From an uncultured Bacteroidales bacterium (GTDB lineage: Bacteria > Bacteroidota > Bacteroidia > Bacteroidales > Muribaculaceae): 35,036 bases of DNA. The translations under genes and the position numbers were made by a program. The stretch is taken from the NCBI GenBank assembly GCA_902787185.1, contig CADAFP010000021.1, positions 1-35,036 of the forward strand, read 5' to 3'. Within the stretch, counting starts at the first letter, position 1. Each line of letters opens with the position of its first letter. A model generated the notes under the pieces. That model was not told the origin of the DNA. It saw nothing but the letters and a program-made list of their open reading frames with translations, and did not search any database. Shown one piece after another: positions 8,420 through 17,036 of this stretch.

Positions 8420-9733
8420 CTATCGGCCGATGCAGTGGTAGATGAATCCCATGTCGGTGAGCTCGTCGCCGTCATACACGTTGCGGCCGTCGATAATGAG
8501 AGGGGTTTTCATCAGTTTCTTGACCGTCTGCCAGGCGGGGATGCGGAACTGGCGCCATTCGGTCAACAGCAGCACGGCATCAGCACCCTTCACGGCATCA
8601 TACATGTCCAGGCCGCAATACACATTGCTCCAGCGGCGCTTGGTGGCGTTCATTGCCACGGGGTCATAAACGCGCACGTGACAGCCGGCCTCCATCAGCA
8701 GGTTGATGGTGTCGATGGCGGGCGCGGCACTCATGTCGTCGGTCTCGGGCTTGAAACTCAGTCCCCACAGGGCAACGGTCTTGCCCTCAAGGTCGCCCTT
8801 GAAGTAGTTGTTGAGTTTCTTGAACAGGATGCGCTTCTGCCGGTTGTTGACGTTCTCGACGGCCTTGAGGATTTCCATCTCATGGTTGTGCTCACTGCCT
8901 ATCTTGATCAAGTCGTTGATGTCTTGGGGGAACAGCGTGCCGCCATAACCGCAGCCCGGGAAGATGTACTTGGGGCCAATGCGGCTGTCGCTGCCCACAC
9001 CGTGACGAACCGTGTTGACGTCGGCACCCACTATCTCGCACAGGTTGGCAATCTCGTTCATGAAGCTCACACGGGTGGCGAGCATCGAGGTGGCTGCATA
9101 CTTGATCATTTCGGCCGTGCGGGTGTCGGTATAGATGACGGTGCGGTTGTTGTGCATGAGGATGCTGCGGTACAGCCTTTCCATCGCCTGCCGCGCGCTG
9201 GCGGTCTCGGTACCGATGACGATGCGGTCGGGCTTCATGAAGTCCTTGATGCCGTTGCCCTCGGTGAGGAAGTCGGGATTGCTCGCAACGTCAAATTTGA
9301 TATCGCTATGGCGCGCTTCCAGAGTCTCGCTGATGATTTTGGTCACATGCTGGGCAGTGCCCACGGGCACGGTTGACTTGATGACAAACACGCTATAGCG
9401 GGATATGTACTGGCCGAAATCCTTGGCAATCTCCAAAATCGGCGTCAGGTCGGTCGAACCGTCCTCGCTGGCAGTGGTGTCGATGGCGCAGAAGACGAAA
9501 TCCTGGTCGATGAATCCCTGCTTGTAATCACTCGAGAAAGTGAGCCGCTTGTCGTTGACGTTGCGGTTGATCATGTTGTCCAAGCCTGGCTCGTAGATGG
9601 GGATGGCCCCATAGACCAGGCGGTTAATCTTCTGGCTGTCGCGGTCCACGCACGTCACGTTGACTCCCAGGTCGGCAAAGCAGGTGCCGCTCACCAACCC
9701 TACATATCCTGTACCTACTATCGAGATATTCAT
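8420..9733 (-). CDS. ugd: UDP-glucose 6-dehydrogenase homologue with substituted catalytic residues
   Basis: A 437-residue protein of the UDP-glucose/GDP-mannose dehydrogenase family, which oxidises UDP-glucose to UDP-glucuronate with NAD for capsule or LPS sugars. The N-terminal Rossmann motif MNISIVGTGYVG, the KSTVPVGT segment, the central helix (KYAATSMLATRVSFMNEIA) and the C-terminal UDP-binding domain (LWGLSFKPETDDMSAAPA, RVYDPVA) are all present. The active site is not normal. The usual GGSCFPKD reads GGTLFPQD, so the nucleophilic Cys is Leu267 and the following Lys is Gln270; the conserved Asn of KYAAN is Thr215; the Glu of NPEF is Asp154. The fold is intact but the standard two-step oxidation should fail, so it may be an inactive or changed-function paralogue. 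No sugar-pathway genes flank it. Confidence 0.88.
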   Translation of the reverse strand: MNISIVGTGYVGLVSGTCFADLGVNVTCVDRDSQKINRLVYGAIPIYEPGLDNMINRNVNDKRLTFSSDYKQGFIDQDFVFCAIDTTASEDGSTDLTPILEIAKDFGQYISRYSVFVIKSTVPVGTAQHVTKIISETLEARHSDIKFDVASNPDFLTEGNGIKDFMKPDRIVIGTETASARQAMERLYRSILMHNNRTVIYTDTRTAEMIKYAATSMLATRVSFMNEIANLCEIVGADVNTVRHGVGSDSRIGPKYIFPGCGYGGTLFPQDINDLIKIGSEHNHEMEILKAVENVNNRQKRILFKKLNNYFKGDLEGKTVALWGLSFKPETDDMSAAPAIDTINLLMEAGCHVRVYDPVAMNATKRRWSNVYCGLDMYDAVKGADAVLLLTEWRQFRIPAWQTVKKLMKTPLIIDGRNVYDGDELTDMGFIYHCIGR

Positions 9734-9782
9734 AGTTTGCTATAATTATTCTCTGAAAAGGTTTTAATTGGTAATGAATTGG

Positions 9783-9790
9783 CAAATATA
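9783..9790 (-). promoter_or_regulatory. Putative -7 element upstream of the ugd homologue
   Basis: On the minus strand TATATTTG matches TAnnTTTG, 49 bp before the ugd ATG. No -33 TTTG is found at the right distance, so this is a weak call. Confidence 0.35.
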
Positions 9791-9918
9791 CGAAGATTTT
9801 ATCAAAAAATCTTGTGTTGTCCATTAAAAATTGCTAAGTTTGCCATCGTAAAAAGAAGTACTGCTCTTATTAGCCAAATAATTAACTTGTTTAACCAACA
9901 ATAAATCGTATTGAAACT

Positions 9919-10611
9919 ATGAAAAAGTATTTAGCTGAAATGGTAGGCACAATGGTCCTGGTCCTCATGGGCTGTGGCGTAGCCGTTAGTCTGGGTTGCG
10001 ACCCTGTTGCCAACATCCCCGCTGTTGTGGGCACTGCACTGGCATTTGGCCTTGCCGTTGTTGCCATGGCCTACACCATCGGCGGCATCAGCGGATGCCA
10101 CATTAACCCCGCCATCACGCTGGGTTGCTTCCTGAGCGGACGCATGAGCGCCAAGGATTGCGGCATGTACATCCTTTTCCAGGTGATTGGAGCCTTTATC
10201 GGCTCAGCACTGCTCTACTGGCTCACCAGCAACGTGATGGGCATGGAAGGCACTGGAGCCAACGACCTGCAAGAAGGGGTTTCGGTCATGGGCGGCCTGC
10301 TCGCCGAGATTATCTTCACCTGCGTGTTTGTGCTTGTCGTTTTGGGTGCTACCGCCAAGACCAATGGCGCCACCAACAATTTTGCCGGTTTGGCCATCGG
10401 TCTGTCGCTGGTACTCGTTCACCTGGTGTGCATCCGTTACACGGGCACTTCGGTAAACCCTGCACGCTCAATCGCTCCCGCAGTGTTCCAGGGTGGCTCC
10501 GCTCTCGCTAACCTGTGGATCTTCATCGTCGGCCCGCTGGTGGGTGGCGCTCTCGCTGCCTGCATCTGGAAGATCATCGACTGTGACTGCAGCACCAAGA
10601 AAGGCGAATAA
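9919..10611 (+). CDS. aqpZ: Aquaporin Z-type water channel
   Basis: A 230-residue MIP-family channel for passive water movement through the inner membrane. It has six hydrophobic segments and two re-entrant NPA motifs (HINPAITLG, Asn63-Ala65; SVNPARS, Asn180-Ala182). By alignment with the E. coli protein the selectivity filter would be Phe43, His168, Thr177 and Arg183, the narrow water-specific set rather than the wider glycerol type. It is divergent from the ugd homologue and followed after 51 bp by the DUF4332 gene in the same direction. Confidence 0.95.
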   Translation: MKKYLAEMVGTMVLVLMGCGVAVSLGCDPVANIPAVVGTALAFGLAVVAMAYTIGGISGCHINPAITLGCFLSGRMSAKDCGMYILFQVIGAFIGSALLYWLTSNVMGMEGTGANDLQEGVSVMGGLLAEIIFTCVFVLVVLGATAKTNGATNNFAGLAIGLSLVLVHLVCIRYTGTSVNPARSIAPAVFQGGSALANLWIFIVGPLVGGALAACIWKIIDCDCSTKKGE

Positions 10612-10662
10612 TCAATTTGAAACCAACTTTATGTTTCACACTTAACATTATCTTATAGCATT

Positions 10663-11070
10663 ATGACTTATCGCATTATTGACATTGAGGGCATTGGCGA
10701 AGCCTATGCACCCAAACTGCATGCCGAGGGCATCAAGACCGTTGAACAACTGCTCGAATGGTGCGGTACCCCCAAGGGCCGCAGACGCCTTGCTGAACAG
10801 ACCGGCATCAGCGAGAAACTGATCCTGAAGTGGACCAACCATGCCGACCTGTTCCGCATCAAGGGCATCGGCCCGCAGTTCGCCGAGTTGCTCGAGGCTG
10901 CCGGTGTGGATACCGTCAAGGAGTTGCGCAATCGCGTTCCCGCCAACCTCGCCGCCAAGCTGGCTGAGGTCAACGAGCAGAAACACCTGTGCCGCCGCGT
11001 ACCCGTTGAGAGCGAGGTGGTGCGCATGATTAACCAGGCTAAGGAACTCGATCCCCGCATGACCTATTAA
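10663..11070 (+). CDS. DUF4332 helix-hairpin-helix protein
   Basis: A 135-residue cytoplasmic protein without signal peptide. Two helix-hairpin-helix-like motifs are visible: IEGIGEAYAPKLHAEGIKTVEQLLE near the N-terminus and IKGIGPQFAELLEAAGVDTVKELRN in the middle. This pairing is typical of DUF4332. Helix-hairpin-helix motifs bind nucleic acid backbones without sequence specificity, so DNA or RNA binding is plausible but unproven. It probably shares a transcript with the aquaporin gene 51 bp upstream, although no functional link is known. Confidence 0.85.
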   Translation: MTYRIIDIEGIGEAYAPKLHAEGIKTVEQLLEWCGTPKGRRRLAEQTGISEKLILKWTNHADLFRIKGIGPQFAELLEAAGVDTVKELRNRVPANLAAKLAEVNEQKHLCRRVPVESEVVRMINQAKELDPRMTY

Positions 11071-11098
11071 CGCTACAGGCCATAGCCATTAACACAAA

Positions 11099-11134
11099 CA
11101 AGCCGTCAGGTCCCGAAAAGGATGTGACGGCTTG
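11099..11134. terminator. Intrinsic terminator after the DUF4332 gene
   Basis: A 10-bp perfect stem (CAAGCCGTCA / TGACGGCTTG) with a 16-base loop between the convergent DUF4332 and dus genes. The T-rich tails on both sides are short and interrupted, so it may work moderately in both directions. Confidence 0.65.
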
Positions 11135-11157
11135 CTTTATGTGTGGGTGGGAAGTGA

Positions 11158-12120
11158 CTACTGATGCTTGCGCTGGTAGAATGCCATGTTCTCAACACTG
11201 GCGAGTGCGGCAGCAGCGGCATTCTGGTACTGGTCGATGGTGTGGGACTTGCGGATGGCTTTCTGCAGCTTGTGGTCGGTATCGGGCAGGAAGGTCTGCC
11301 AGATGTCCTGCAGGTGACGGACCAGTTGCGCCTCGCCACCGTTGAGCACTTCGGTGTAACCGTCCACGAGCAGGTCGTGGAAGCGTCGGTAATCGTCGGC
11401 TGCGGTATCAGGCGCCAGCATACCCGGGTCGGCGGCGAGTCCGCTGCCCACCATCACTGCCTCTAGTGCGGGATAGCGGTCAACCGTCTGGTGGATATCC
11501 TCGACGGTGTACAGACTGCCGTTATACACCACGGGCCACGACGCGGCGGCAAGCATCGCCTCAAATTGCTCGATGTCCAGTTCGCCCTTGTACTGTTGCT
11601 TGCCCGTGCGGGGATGCACGGTGATGCTGACGGGCCTGATGATGTCCATCAGGGGCAGGATGTCGCGCCACTGGTCGTTGCGGTCCCAACCGATGCGCAT
11701 CTTCACGCTATAGCTCACATCCTCGACCGTGGCCAGCGCCTGGAACAGGGCTTCGGTCAAGTCGGGATAGGCCAGCATGCCTGAGCCCTTGCGGTGCAGG
11801 GCGATGGGCGGGAAGGGGCATCCCAGGTTGATGTCGATGCGGTGGTAACCCCTCTGCTTGAGGGCATCAACCATCATCAGGGCATGGTTGGGCTGGCAGG
11901 CGAGAATCTGGGGGATGAGTGTGGTGCCCTCGTTGCGCTCGGGGTCCACGTCACGCAGGTCCTTGCGACGCACCTCGCCATGCTCCACACGCATGAAGGG
12001 GGCATAATAGGCGTCCACAGCGCCAAACACCTCGTGCTGCGCCATGCGCCACACGTTGTCGGTCACTCCTTGCAGCGGTGCCGCAAGCACCGTTATTTGC
12101 TTGTCATTTACCTGTATCAT
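11158..12120 (-). CDS. dus: tRNA-dihydrouridine synthase
   Basis: A 320-residue flavoenzyme of the Dus family, which reduces uridines in the tRNA D-loop using NADPH and FMN. Family hallmarks are the N-terminal APLQGVTDNVWR segment, the catalytic Cys in NLGCPFP, the KGSGM motif, KMRIGWD, VHPRTGKQQYKG, and the phosphate-binding MVGSGLAADPG. The length is normal. It is the last gene of the minus-strand run and starts only 9 bp after the sialidase stop codon, so it is probably co-transcribed. Which uridine it modifies cannot be told from sequence alone. Confidence 0.93.
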   Translation of the reverse strand: MIQVNDKQITVLAAPLQGVTDNVWRMAQHEVFGAVDAYYAPFMRVEHGEVRRKDLRDVDPERNEGTTLIPQILACQPNHALMMVDALKQRGYHRIDINLGCPFPPIALHRKGSGMLAYPDLTEALFQALATVEDVSYSVKMRIGWDRNDQWRDILPLMDIIRPVSITVHPRTGKQQYKGELDIEQFEAMLAAASWPVVYNGSLYTVEDIHQTVDRYPALEAVMVGSGLAADPGMLAPDTAADDYRRFHDLLVDGYTEVLNGGEAQLVRHLQDIWQTFLPDTDHKLQKAIRKSHTIDQYQNAAAAALASVENMAFYQRKHQ

Positions 12121-12129
12121 ATTATTTCT

Positions 12130-13566
12130 TTAGGTATCTTGAGTAAATATCATATCGATGAGGAATACCACATCGGCGATGGAGACTTCATTATCGTTGT
12201 CAACATCGGCAACCGAATGGTCCTCAGCGCTACATTCGTCAAAAATGAGGTCGATTAAATACATCACGTCGGCAATGCCGACAATTCCGTCATGATCCAC
12301 ATCACCGGGCTCTTGAGGGGATACAGGGACTGTACTGACATACTTGCCATCGGTGATGGCCTCGATGTTGAGCTGTTGGAACAGCAGGTCATAGGCAGAG
12401 TTGTTTGTATTATCGTTGCAGTCCTCGTAGAAGAAGGCAATGTTGCCATCTTGCAGGGCCGTCATCGTGGAATAGGCCGAATAGCGGCTGGTCACCTGAT
12501 AGCACTGCCAACCCTGTGCAAAGTCGCTCGGCTCGTCATAGTTGCTGACGTCGAGCAGCGGTTTGTAATAGATGCTCACCCGCTGGCGCCCCTTGCCGCG
12601 CGGTACCGACTGCAGTGCCAGGTGCATTTTGCGGCCATCGCTGATGCGCTGAACAGGCACGATAATCAATTCGCCATTGCATGAGCAGTCCTGGCTGTAA
12701 GTGCCCGTTCGGGCGTTGTTACTGATGGCCATTTCTCCCCATGAGGCGGTGGCATAATGGTAGATGTTGAATAGCCTGCCATTGGTAGAGGTTTGTTTGG
12801 AGCGGCAACTCAGCAGCACGTCGCCGTTGGGCAACTCTTCTACCTTTGCCTCATCGCCAAAGGGGGCCACTGTCGGCCTGGCACCTGGTCCTCCCAAGGC
12901 CTGCCACGTCAGCCCGAAGTCATCGCTGTACAGCACCAGGCAACCTACGTTCGACGGCCCGTCAATGGCCGAGTAGATGCGGTAATGGCTGCCCCGCTTG
13001 ATGAGGCGGCTCTGGCATATCCTGCCGCTGGAGAAAAAGAGGCTATTCACCTCGGGATAGCTATTAAAGATGCCATAGATGTCGTTGGTCACGTCGCTCT
13101 CCTGCCATGTCGAGCCATGGTCATCGCTGGTGTAGCGTCCCACCCTCAAGGGGTTGTCGAGCGTGGATTGGAGAAAACCCTGAGTGCCCGAGGCACACAT
13201 GACGAGCAAGCGCCCGGTCTTGCGGTCCACGACAGCGGCGGCGTCACCATGGCTGTCGTGGAAACCCTGCTGCAATCCGTCACCGTCGGCTATCATGAGG
13301 GGCAAACCCCATGTCATGCCGCCGTCATCGCTCACCCTGCCCAGGATGTCGATACCCTGGTTACCACCGATGTCGTTGTTGCTGGCGTGCCTGTCGTCGG
13401 CTATGGCCAGCAGGCGGCCGTCATTGAGTTGCACAATGGCGGGAATGCGGTAATAGTGGCCTGTGGCATTGTCGGTGTCAAACACGACCGATTGGGCATC
13501 GGCATGTATGGTCGGGGTGACTCCCATCAGGAGCAACAATAAATAGTGGAGATGCTTTGTAATCAT
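12130..13566 (-). CDS. Secreted exo-alpha-sialidase (GH33-type) with C-terminal dockerin-like domain
   Basis: A 478-residue exported BNR-repeat sialidase, expected to release terminal sialic acids from mucin or other host glycans. It has a signal peptide (first 24 or so residues), the substrate-binding Arg in YYRIPAIV (Arg40), the DDRH segment (58-60), and three Asp-box motifs (SDDGGMTW 79-86, SDDHGSTW 147-154, SDDFGLTW 214-221), which mark a six-bladed propeller. LLSCRSKQ and FFYEDC supply later active-site candidates. The last 60 residues hold two calcium-loop/helix repeats (DVDHDGIVGIADVMYLIDLIF and DVDNDNEVSIADVVFLIDMIF, each quoted only to its core here), the pattern of a type I dockerin. 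No T9SS tail is present. It lies 39 bp after cutC and 9 bp before dus, with no sialic-acid catabolic genes nearby. Confidence 0.9.
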   Translation of the reverse strand: MITKHLHYLLLLLMGVTPTIHADAQSVVFDTDNATGHYYRIPAIVQLNDGRLLAIADDRHASNNDIGGNQGIDILGRVSDDGGMTWGLPLMIADGDGLQQGFHDSHGDAAAVVDRKTGRLLVMCASGTQGFLQSTLDNPLRVGRYTSDDHGSTWQESDVTNDIYGIFNSYPEVNSLFFSSGRICQSRLIKRGSHYRIYSAIDGPSNVGCLVLYSDDFGLTWQALGGPGARPTVAPFGDEAKVEELPNGDVLLSCRSKQTSTNGRLFNIYHYATASWGEMAISNNARTGTYSQDCSCNGELIIVPVQRISDGRKMHLALQSVPRGKGRQRVSIYYKPLLDVSNYDEPSDFAQGWQCYQVTSRYSAYSTMTALQDGNIAFFYEDCNDNTNNSAYDLLFQQLNIEAITDGKYVSTVPVSPQEPGDVDHDGIVGIADVMYLIDLIFDECSAEDHSVADVDNDNEVSIADVVFLIDMIFTQDT

Positions 13567-13605
13567 AATGCCAAATGCCTGTTGACAGGTCTTGATAGAG
13601 GGTGA

Positions 13606-14358
13606 TTAGTCGAGGAGTTGGGCGATGGTATCGGCAACGCGGCGTGGGGTGGTGTAGTCGAGTGATGCCTCGTTAGCGCCGGGACGGCCCATATACAGGT
13701 TGGGATTGACATACTGCATCGCGCTGGGACGGGGCTCTCGTGCCGAGAAATGGAACTCGTGCAACCCCGTCGCCTCGTGGAGCGCGCGGATGTTCTTCTC
13801 GGTCACACCGCTGCCGGCCATGAGGATGATGCGTCCTGCGGCCTGACGGTTGAGGCGGGCCAGTAGTTCCACACCGTCGATTGCCTTGGGTTGCTGTCCC
13901 GAGGTGAGGATGCGGTCAAAGCCCAGGCCAATGATGTCTTCCAACGCTTGGCTGGGGTCGGCCGCCCGGTCAAAGGCACGGTGGCATGTCACGCTCATCC
14001 CAGCGGCACACTCCATCAGATAGCGGTTCTTCTCGATGTCGATGCTGCCGTCGCTGCGCAAGCAGCCAAACACCACGCCATCCACACCCAACTCACGGCA
14101 CGCGGCGATATCGGCGGCCATGCGTTCCACCTCCAGGTCGGTGTACAGGAAATCGCCGCCACGGGGGCGGATGATGACATGAAGGCGCGTCGTCGTGAGA
14201 ACGCGGCGCGCCACTTTGATTTCGCCATAGCTGGGTGTCGTGCCACCCTCGGGGATGCCTGCGCACAGTTCCACGCGGTCGGCTCCACCTTGTTGTGCCG
14301 CCAAGCAGGATTCCACCCCGTTGGCGCACACTTCTACCATGAACTCTTCCCGCTTCAT
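13606..14358 (-). CDS. cutC: CutC family protein
   Basis: A 250-residue TIM-barrel protein of the CutC family, historically linked to copper homeostasis although its biochemical role is unsettled. Recognised by VEVCANGVESCLAAQQGGADRVELC at the N-terminus (shown here only as VEVCANG and ADRVELC), then IRPRGGDFLYT, DGVVFGCL and MAGSGVTEKN. It is cytoplasmic and of normal length. It starts 18 bp after the GYF_2/CD225 gene and precedes the sialidase by 39 bp, so it probably belongs to one transcript. A second in-frame ATG at 14340 (MVEVCANG) is an alternative start. Confidence 0.92.
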   Translation of the reverse strand: MKREEFMVEVCANGVESCLAAQQGGADRVELCAGIPEGGTTPSYGEIKVARRVLTTTRLHVIIRPRGGDFLYTDLEVERMAADIAACRELGVDGVVFGCLRSDGSIDIEKNRYLMECAAGMSVTCHRAFDRAADPSQALEDIIGLGFDRILTSGQQPKAIDGVELLARLNRQAAGRIILMAGSGVTEKNIRALHEATGLHEFHFSAREPRPSAMQYVNPNLYMGRPGANEASLDYTTPRRVADTIAQLLD

Positions 14359-14376
14359 CGCAGTGATAAACGCTTA

Positions 14377-15027
14377 TCAGAAGCTATAGAGGGAACCGAT
14401 GGAGCCTTCCTGAATCTGTTGCCACAGTCCATTGTCGGACATCAGACGAATGCCGCTGATGACAGACCAGACCACCATCACAACGACGGTGATGAGGACC
14501 CATTTCTTGGCTGATGCCGATGCGGCCTCGGCTCCGGCGGTGTCGCCTCTCATATATTTGGCCTTGACACTATTGGCCTTGAAGATGGCGATGATGCCGG
14601 GAATGATACCGATAAAGTTGCACAGACACAGCAGTGACAAGACGGTGACAAGAACCGATTCGGTAAGCCATGTTTTGGGCATAATCCTTGACTGCTGCTG
14701 GTTGCTGGGGCCATATTGCGGCGGAGCATAGGGCTGATTGGGCTGGCCATAGGTCGTGGGTTGCTGTTGGCCCGTGCCAAAAGGCGGGGTCTGAGGCAAC
14801 TGCGAGGGCGGCGCCACTGGCGGCAGCTGCATGTCGATGCCGCCTCCACCAGGGGTGTAGGGTGTTCCCGAGAGAATGGCCATGAGCTCGGGCACTTGGC
14901 CCGCCGACATCCAGTTGGCCATGCCTTCGGCCCATACCAGTGAGTTAATGGTCAATCCGTGAGCCAGCAATTCATTGGGCTCAAACGGCCCCGCAGGCTG
15001 TCCGTTTTCTGCAATGTAGTACTTCAT
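14377..15027 (-). CDS. GYF_2 (DUF4339) and CD225/dispanin membrane protein
   Basis: A 216-residue protein. Residues 1-55 (MKYYIAENGQPAGPF to LVWAEGMANWMSAGQV) form a GYF_2/DUF4339 domain, thought to bind peptides. A Pro/Gln-rich linker (about 65-115) follows. The C-terminal part has two hydrophobic helices in a CD225/dispanin arrangement: a first helix with the polar stretch SLLCLCNFIGIIPGIIAI, a conserved loop SVKAKYMRGDTAGAEAASASAKKW, and a second helix (WVLITVVVMVVWSVISGI). This combination is common in Bacteroidetes; its function is unknown. It is 58 bp after the asparaginase stop codon and 18 bp before cutC. Confidence 0.85.
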   Translation of the reverse strand: MKYYIAENGQPAGPFEPNELLAHGLTINSLVWAEGMANWMSAGQVPELMAILSGTPYTPGGGGIDMQLPPVAPPSQLPQTPPFGTGQQQPTTYGQPNQPYAPPQYGPSNQQQSRIMPKTWLTESVLVTVLSLLCLCNFIGIIPGIIAIFKANSVKAKYMRGDTAGAEAASASAKKWVLITVVVMVVWSVISGIRLMSDNGLWQQIQEGSIGSLYSF

Positions 15028-15085
15028 AACGCTTCAGATATTTAATGATTTTACGATGATTTGCAAAATGATGTTTTGTTGAAAA

Positions 15086-16120
15086 TCAAGGGATAGAGAC
15101 CTCGCCGCACAGGTCGCTGGCCATGTATTTCTTGACCATGCTGGCTGAGTAGCCCATGCCGAAGAGGAACATCAGCTTGGTGATAGCCGCCTCGCTGGTC
15201 ATGTCAAAGCCGCTGATGACGCCAGCCGAGGTCAGCGAGTTGCCCGTCTCGTAGAGGGAGCAGTTCACGCCGCCGTTGACGCATTGTGTCACGTTGACGA
15301 TGACCAGGCCACGTTCCACAGCCTGGCGGATGCACTCGATGAACCAGGGATGGCTGGGGCTGTTGCCCGCGCCATAGGTCTTGAGGACGATACCCTTGAT
15401 GCCTGGGGTGTGCAACAAGTAGTCCAGCGTCTGCTTGGTCATGCCCGGGTTGAGCTCGAGGAACATGACGTTGGAATCCATGTCGGTGCACACCTTGAGG
15501 GGGCGTGGCGGCATCTGCCGCAGGTAGGGGGTGTTATACTCGATGTCGAGGCCTATTTCGGCCAGCTCGGGATAATTGAAGCTCTTGAACGCATTGAAGT
15601 TGTCGGCGCTCATCTTGGTGGCACGGTTGCCGCGCCACAGGTAGTTCTCGAACAGGATGGCCACCTCCTGAACGCGCGGGCGCCCACGTTCGTCACGGGC
15701 AGCGGCGACCTGCAGTGCGGTGATGAGGTTTTCCTCGCCGTCGGTACGCACCTCGCCGATGGGGAGCTGCGAGCCGGTGATGATGACGGGCTTGCACAGG
15801 TTCTCGAGCATGAAACTCAACGCCGATGCCGTGAAGGCCATCGTGTCGGTGCCGTGAAGGACGACGAAGCCGTCGTAACGGTCATAATGCTGCTCGATGG
15901 TCAAGGCGATGTCGCGCCAGTGCGAGGGATCCATGTTGGAACTGTCGATGGGCGGCTCAAACTGGTAGTTGTCGATGATGTAGTCCAGTTTTTTGACCTT
16001 GGGCACATTGTCCATCAGGTGTGAGAAGTCAAAAGGCTGCAGGGCGTGCGTCTCGGGATTCTCAATCATGCCGATGGTGCCGCCGGTATAGATGATGAGT
16101 ATTTTGGGTCGGTTGTTCAT
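15086..16120 (-). CDS. ansA: L-asparaginase, type I
   Basis: A 344-residue asparaginase that hydrolyses asparagine to aspartate and ammonia. Both catalytic threonine regions are visible: ILIIYTGGTIGMI at the N-terminus and VLHGTDTMAFTASAL, with the Lys replaced by the usual downstream segment and ITGSQLPIGEVRTDGEENL following. There is no signal peptide, which favours the cytoplasmic type I enzyme. ATG 16120 is chosen since the family begins just before KILIIYTGGT; the open frame continues 21 codons upstream into the end of the esterase gene. The gap to the esterase is 19 bp. Confidence 0.93.
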   Translation of the reverse strand: MNNRPKILIIYTGGTIGMIENPETHALQPFDFSHLMDNVPKVKKLDYIIDNYQFEPPIDSSNMDPSHWRDIALTIEQHYDRYDGFVVLHGTDTMAFTASALSFMLENLCKPVIITGSQLPIGEVRTDGEENLITALQVAAARDERGRPRVQEVAILFENYLWRGNRATKMSADNFNAFKSFNYPELAEIGLDIEYNTPYLRQMPPRPLKVCTDMDSNVMFLELNPGMTKQTLDYLLHTPGIKGIVLKTYGAGNSPSHPWFIECIRQAVERGLVIVNVTQCVNGGVNCSLYETGNSLTSAGVISGFDMTSEAAITKLMFLFGMGYSASMVKKYMASDLCGEVSIP

Positions 16121-16139
16121 AGTCGTTGTGAGATTGAGG

Positions 16140-17036
16140 TTATTGCTCCAGGATGCGCTCACCGCGTGCAAACGCTTTGTCAAAGAAGAGCAGGTGATAA
16201 TCGAGCGAGTTCACCCAGTAGTCCCAACTGTGGCGGCCGGGACGCACGGTGAAGTCATGGTCGATGCCCTTCTCGACAAGTTGCTCATGCAGGGCGATGT
16301 TGTTCTTGATGAAGATGTCGTTCAAGCCGTCGTCAAACATGATGTTCTGGGCGGGCTTGAGGGGAGAGTCTTTCACCTGGTCCACCAAGTTGCATACGGC
16401 ATGGTCGCGCCAGCGCTGCAGGTTGTCGTCGCGGTTGCCCAGGCGGTCCTTGATGTGCCAGCTGTCGGGGTATTGGGTGATGTCCATGCACCCGCTCATG
16501 CTGCCGCATGACCAGAACACGTCAGGATGCCTGAATGCCAGGAACAGCGCGCCGTGTCCGCCCATGCTCAGGCCCGTGATGGCCCGCATGTAGCGGTTGG
16601 GACGTGTGCGGTAGTGGCTGTCGATGTATTCCACCAGCTCCTTGCTCACATAGGTCTCGAACTGCATTTTCGGGTCCACTGGCGAGTCAAAGTACCAGCT
16701 GTCCTGCCCGTCGGGGCACACGATGATGATGCCGTGCTGGTTCGTCAAGGCATCCAGGTTTGCCTTGCGTGGCCAATCGTTGTAACAGCCCTGTGCGCCA
16801 TGCAGCAGGTAGAGCACGGGATAGGTCGCTTGTGTGCTGTCGAAGTACTCTGCGGGCACAATGACCGTATTCTTGATGGTGCGGCCCATGGCCTGGCTCA
16901 TCACTTCGATGGTGTCGCCTTGCGCGGGAGGTGTTGTCACGGCAGGCTGTGCTGTCGTGCGCGGGCAGGCCGCAGCGGTCATGAGCATGATGCCGAAGAT
17001 GAGCATCAGCGGTTTCAATGTCGTTTTTATCTTCAT
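16140..17036 (-). CDS. Exported alpha/beta-hydrolase (putative esterase, EstD/FrsA-like)
   Basis: A 298-residue putative esterase. The N-terminus is a signal peptide, and AAAC at residues 21-24 could be a lipobox. The catalytic core is an alpha/beta-hydrolase of the putative-esterase family (related to esterase D and feruloyl esterases): LYLLHGAQG, nucleophile Ser157 in TGLSMGGHG, an acidic candidate in FDDGLNDIF (Asp235-240) and His269 in PGRHSWDYW. It probably cleaves acyl esters, perhaps on glycans, outside the inner membrane; the substrate is unknown. Its start overlaps the tadA stop by 4 bp, indicating co-transcription and translational coupling. Confidence 0.87.
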   Translation of the reverse strand: MKIKTTLKPLMLIFGIMLMTAAACPRTTAQPAVTTPPAQGDTIEVMSQAMGRTIKNTVIVPAEYFDSTQATYPVLYLLHGAQGCYNDWPRKANLDALTNQHGIIIVCPDGQDSWYFDSPVDPKMQFETYVSKELVEYIDSHYRTRPNRYMRAITGLSMGGHGALFLAFRHPDVFWSCGSMSGCMDITQYPDSWHIKDRLGNRDDNLQRWRDHAVCNLVDQVKDSPLKPAQNIMFDDGLNDIFIKNNIALHEQLVEKGIDHDFTVRPGRHSWDYWVNSLDYHLLFFDKAFARGERILEQ

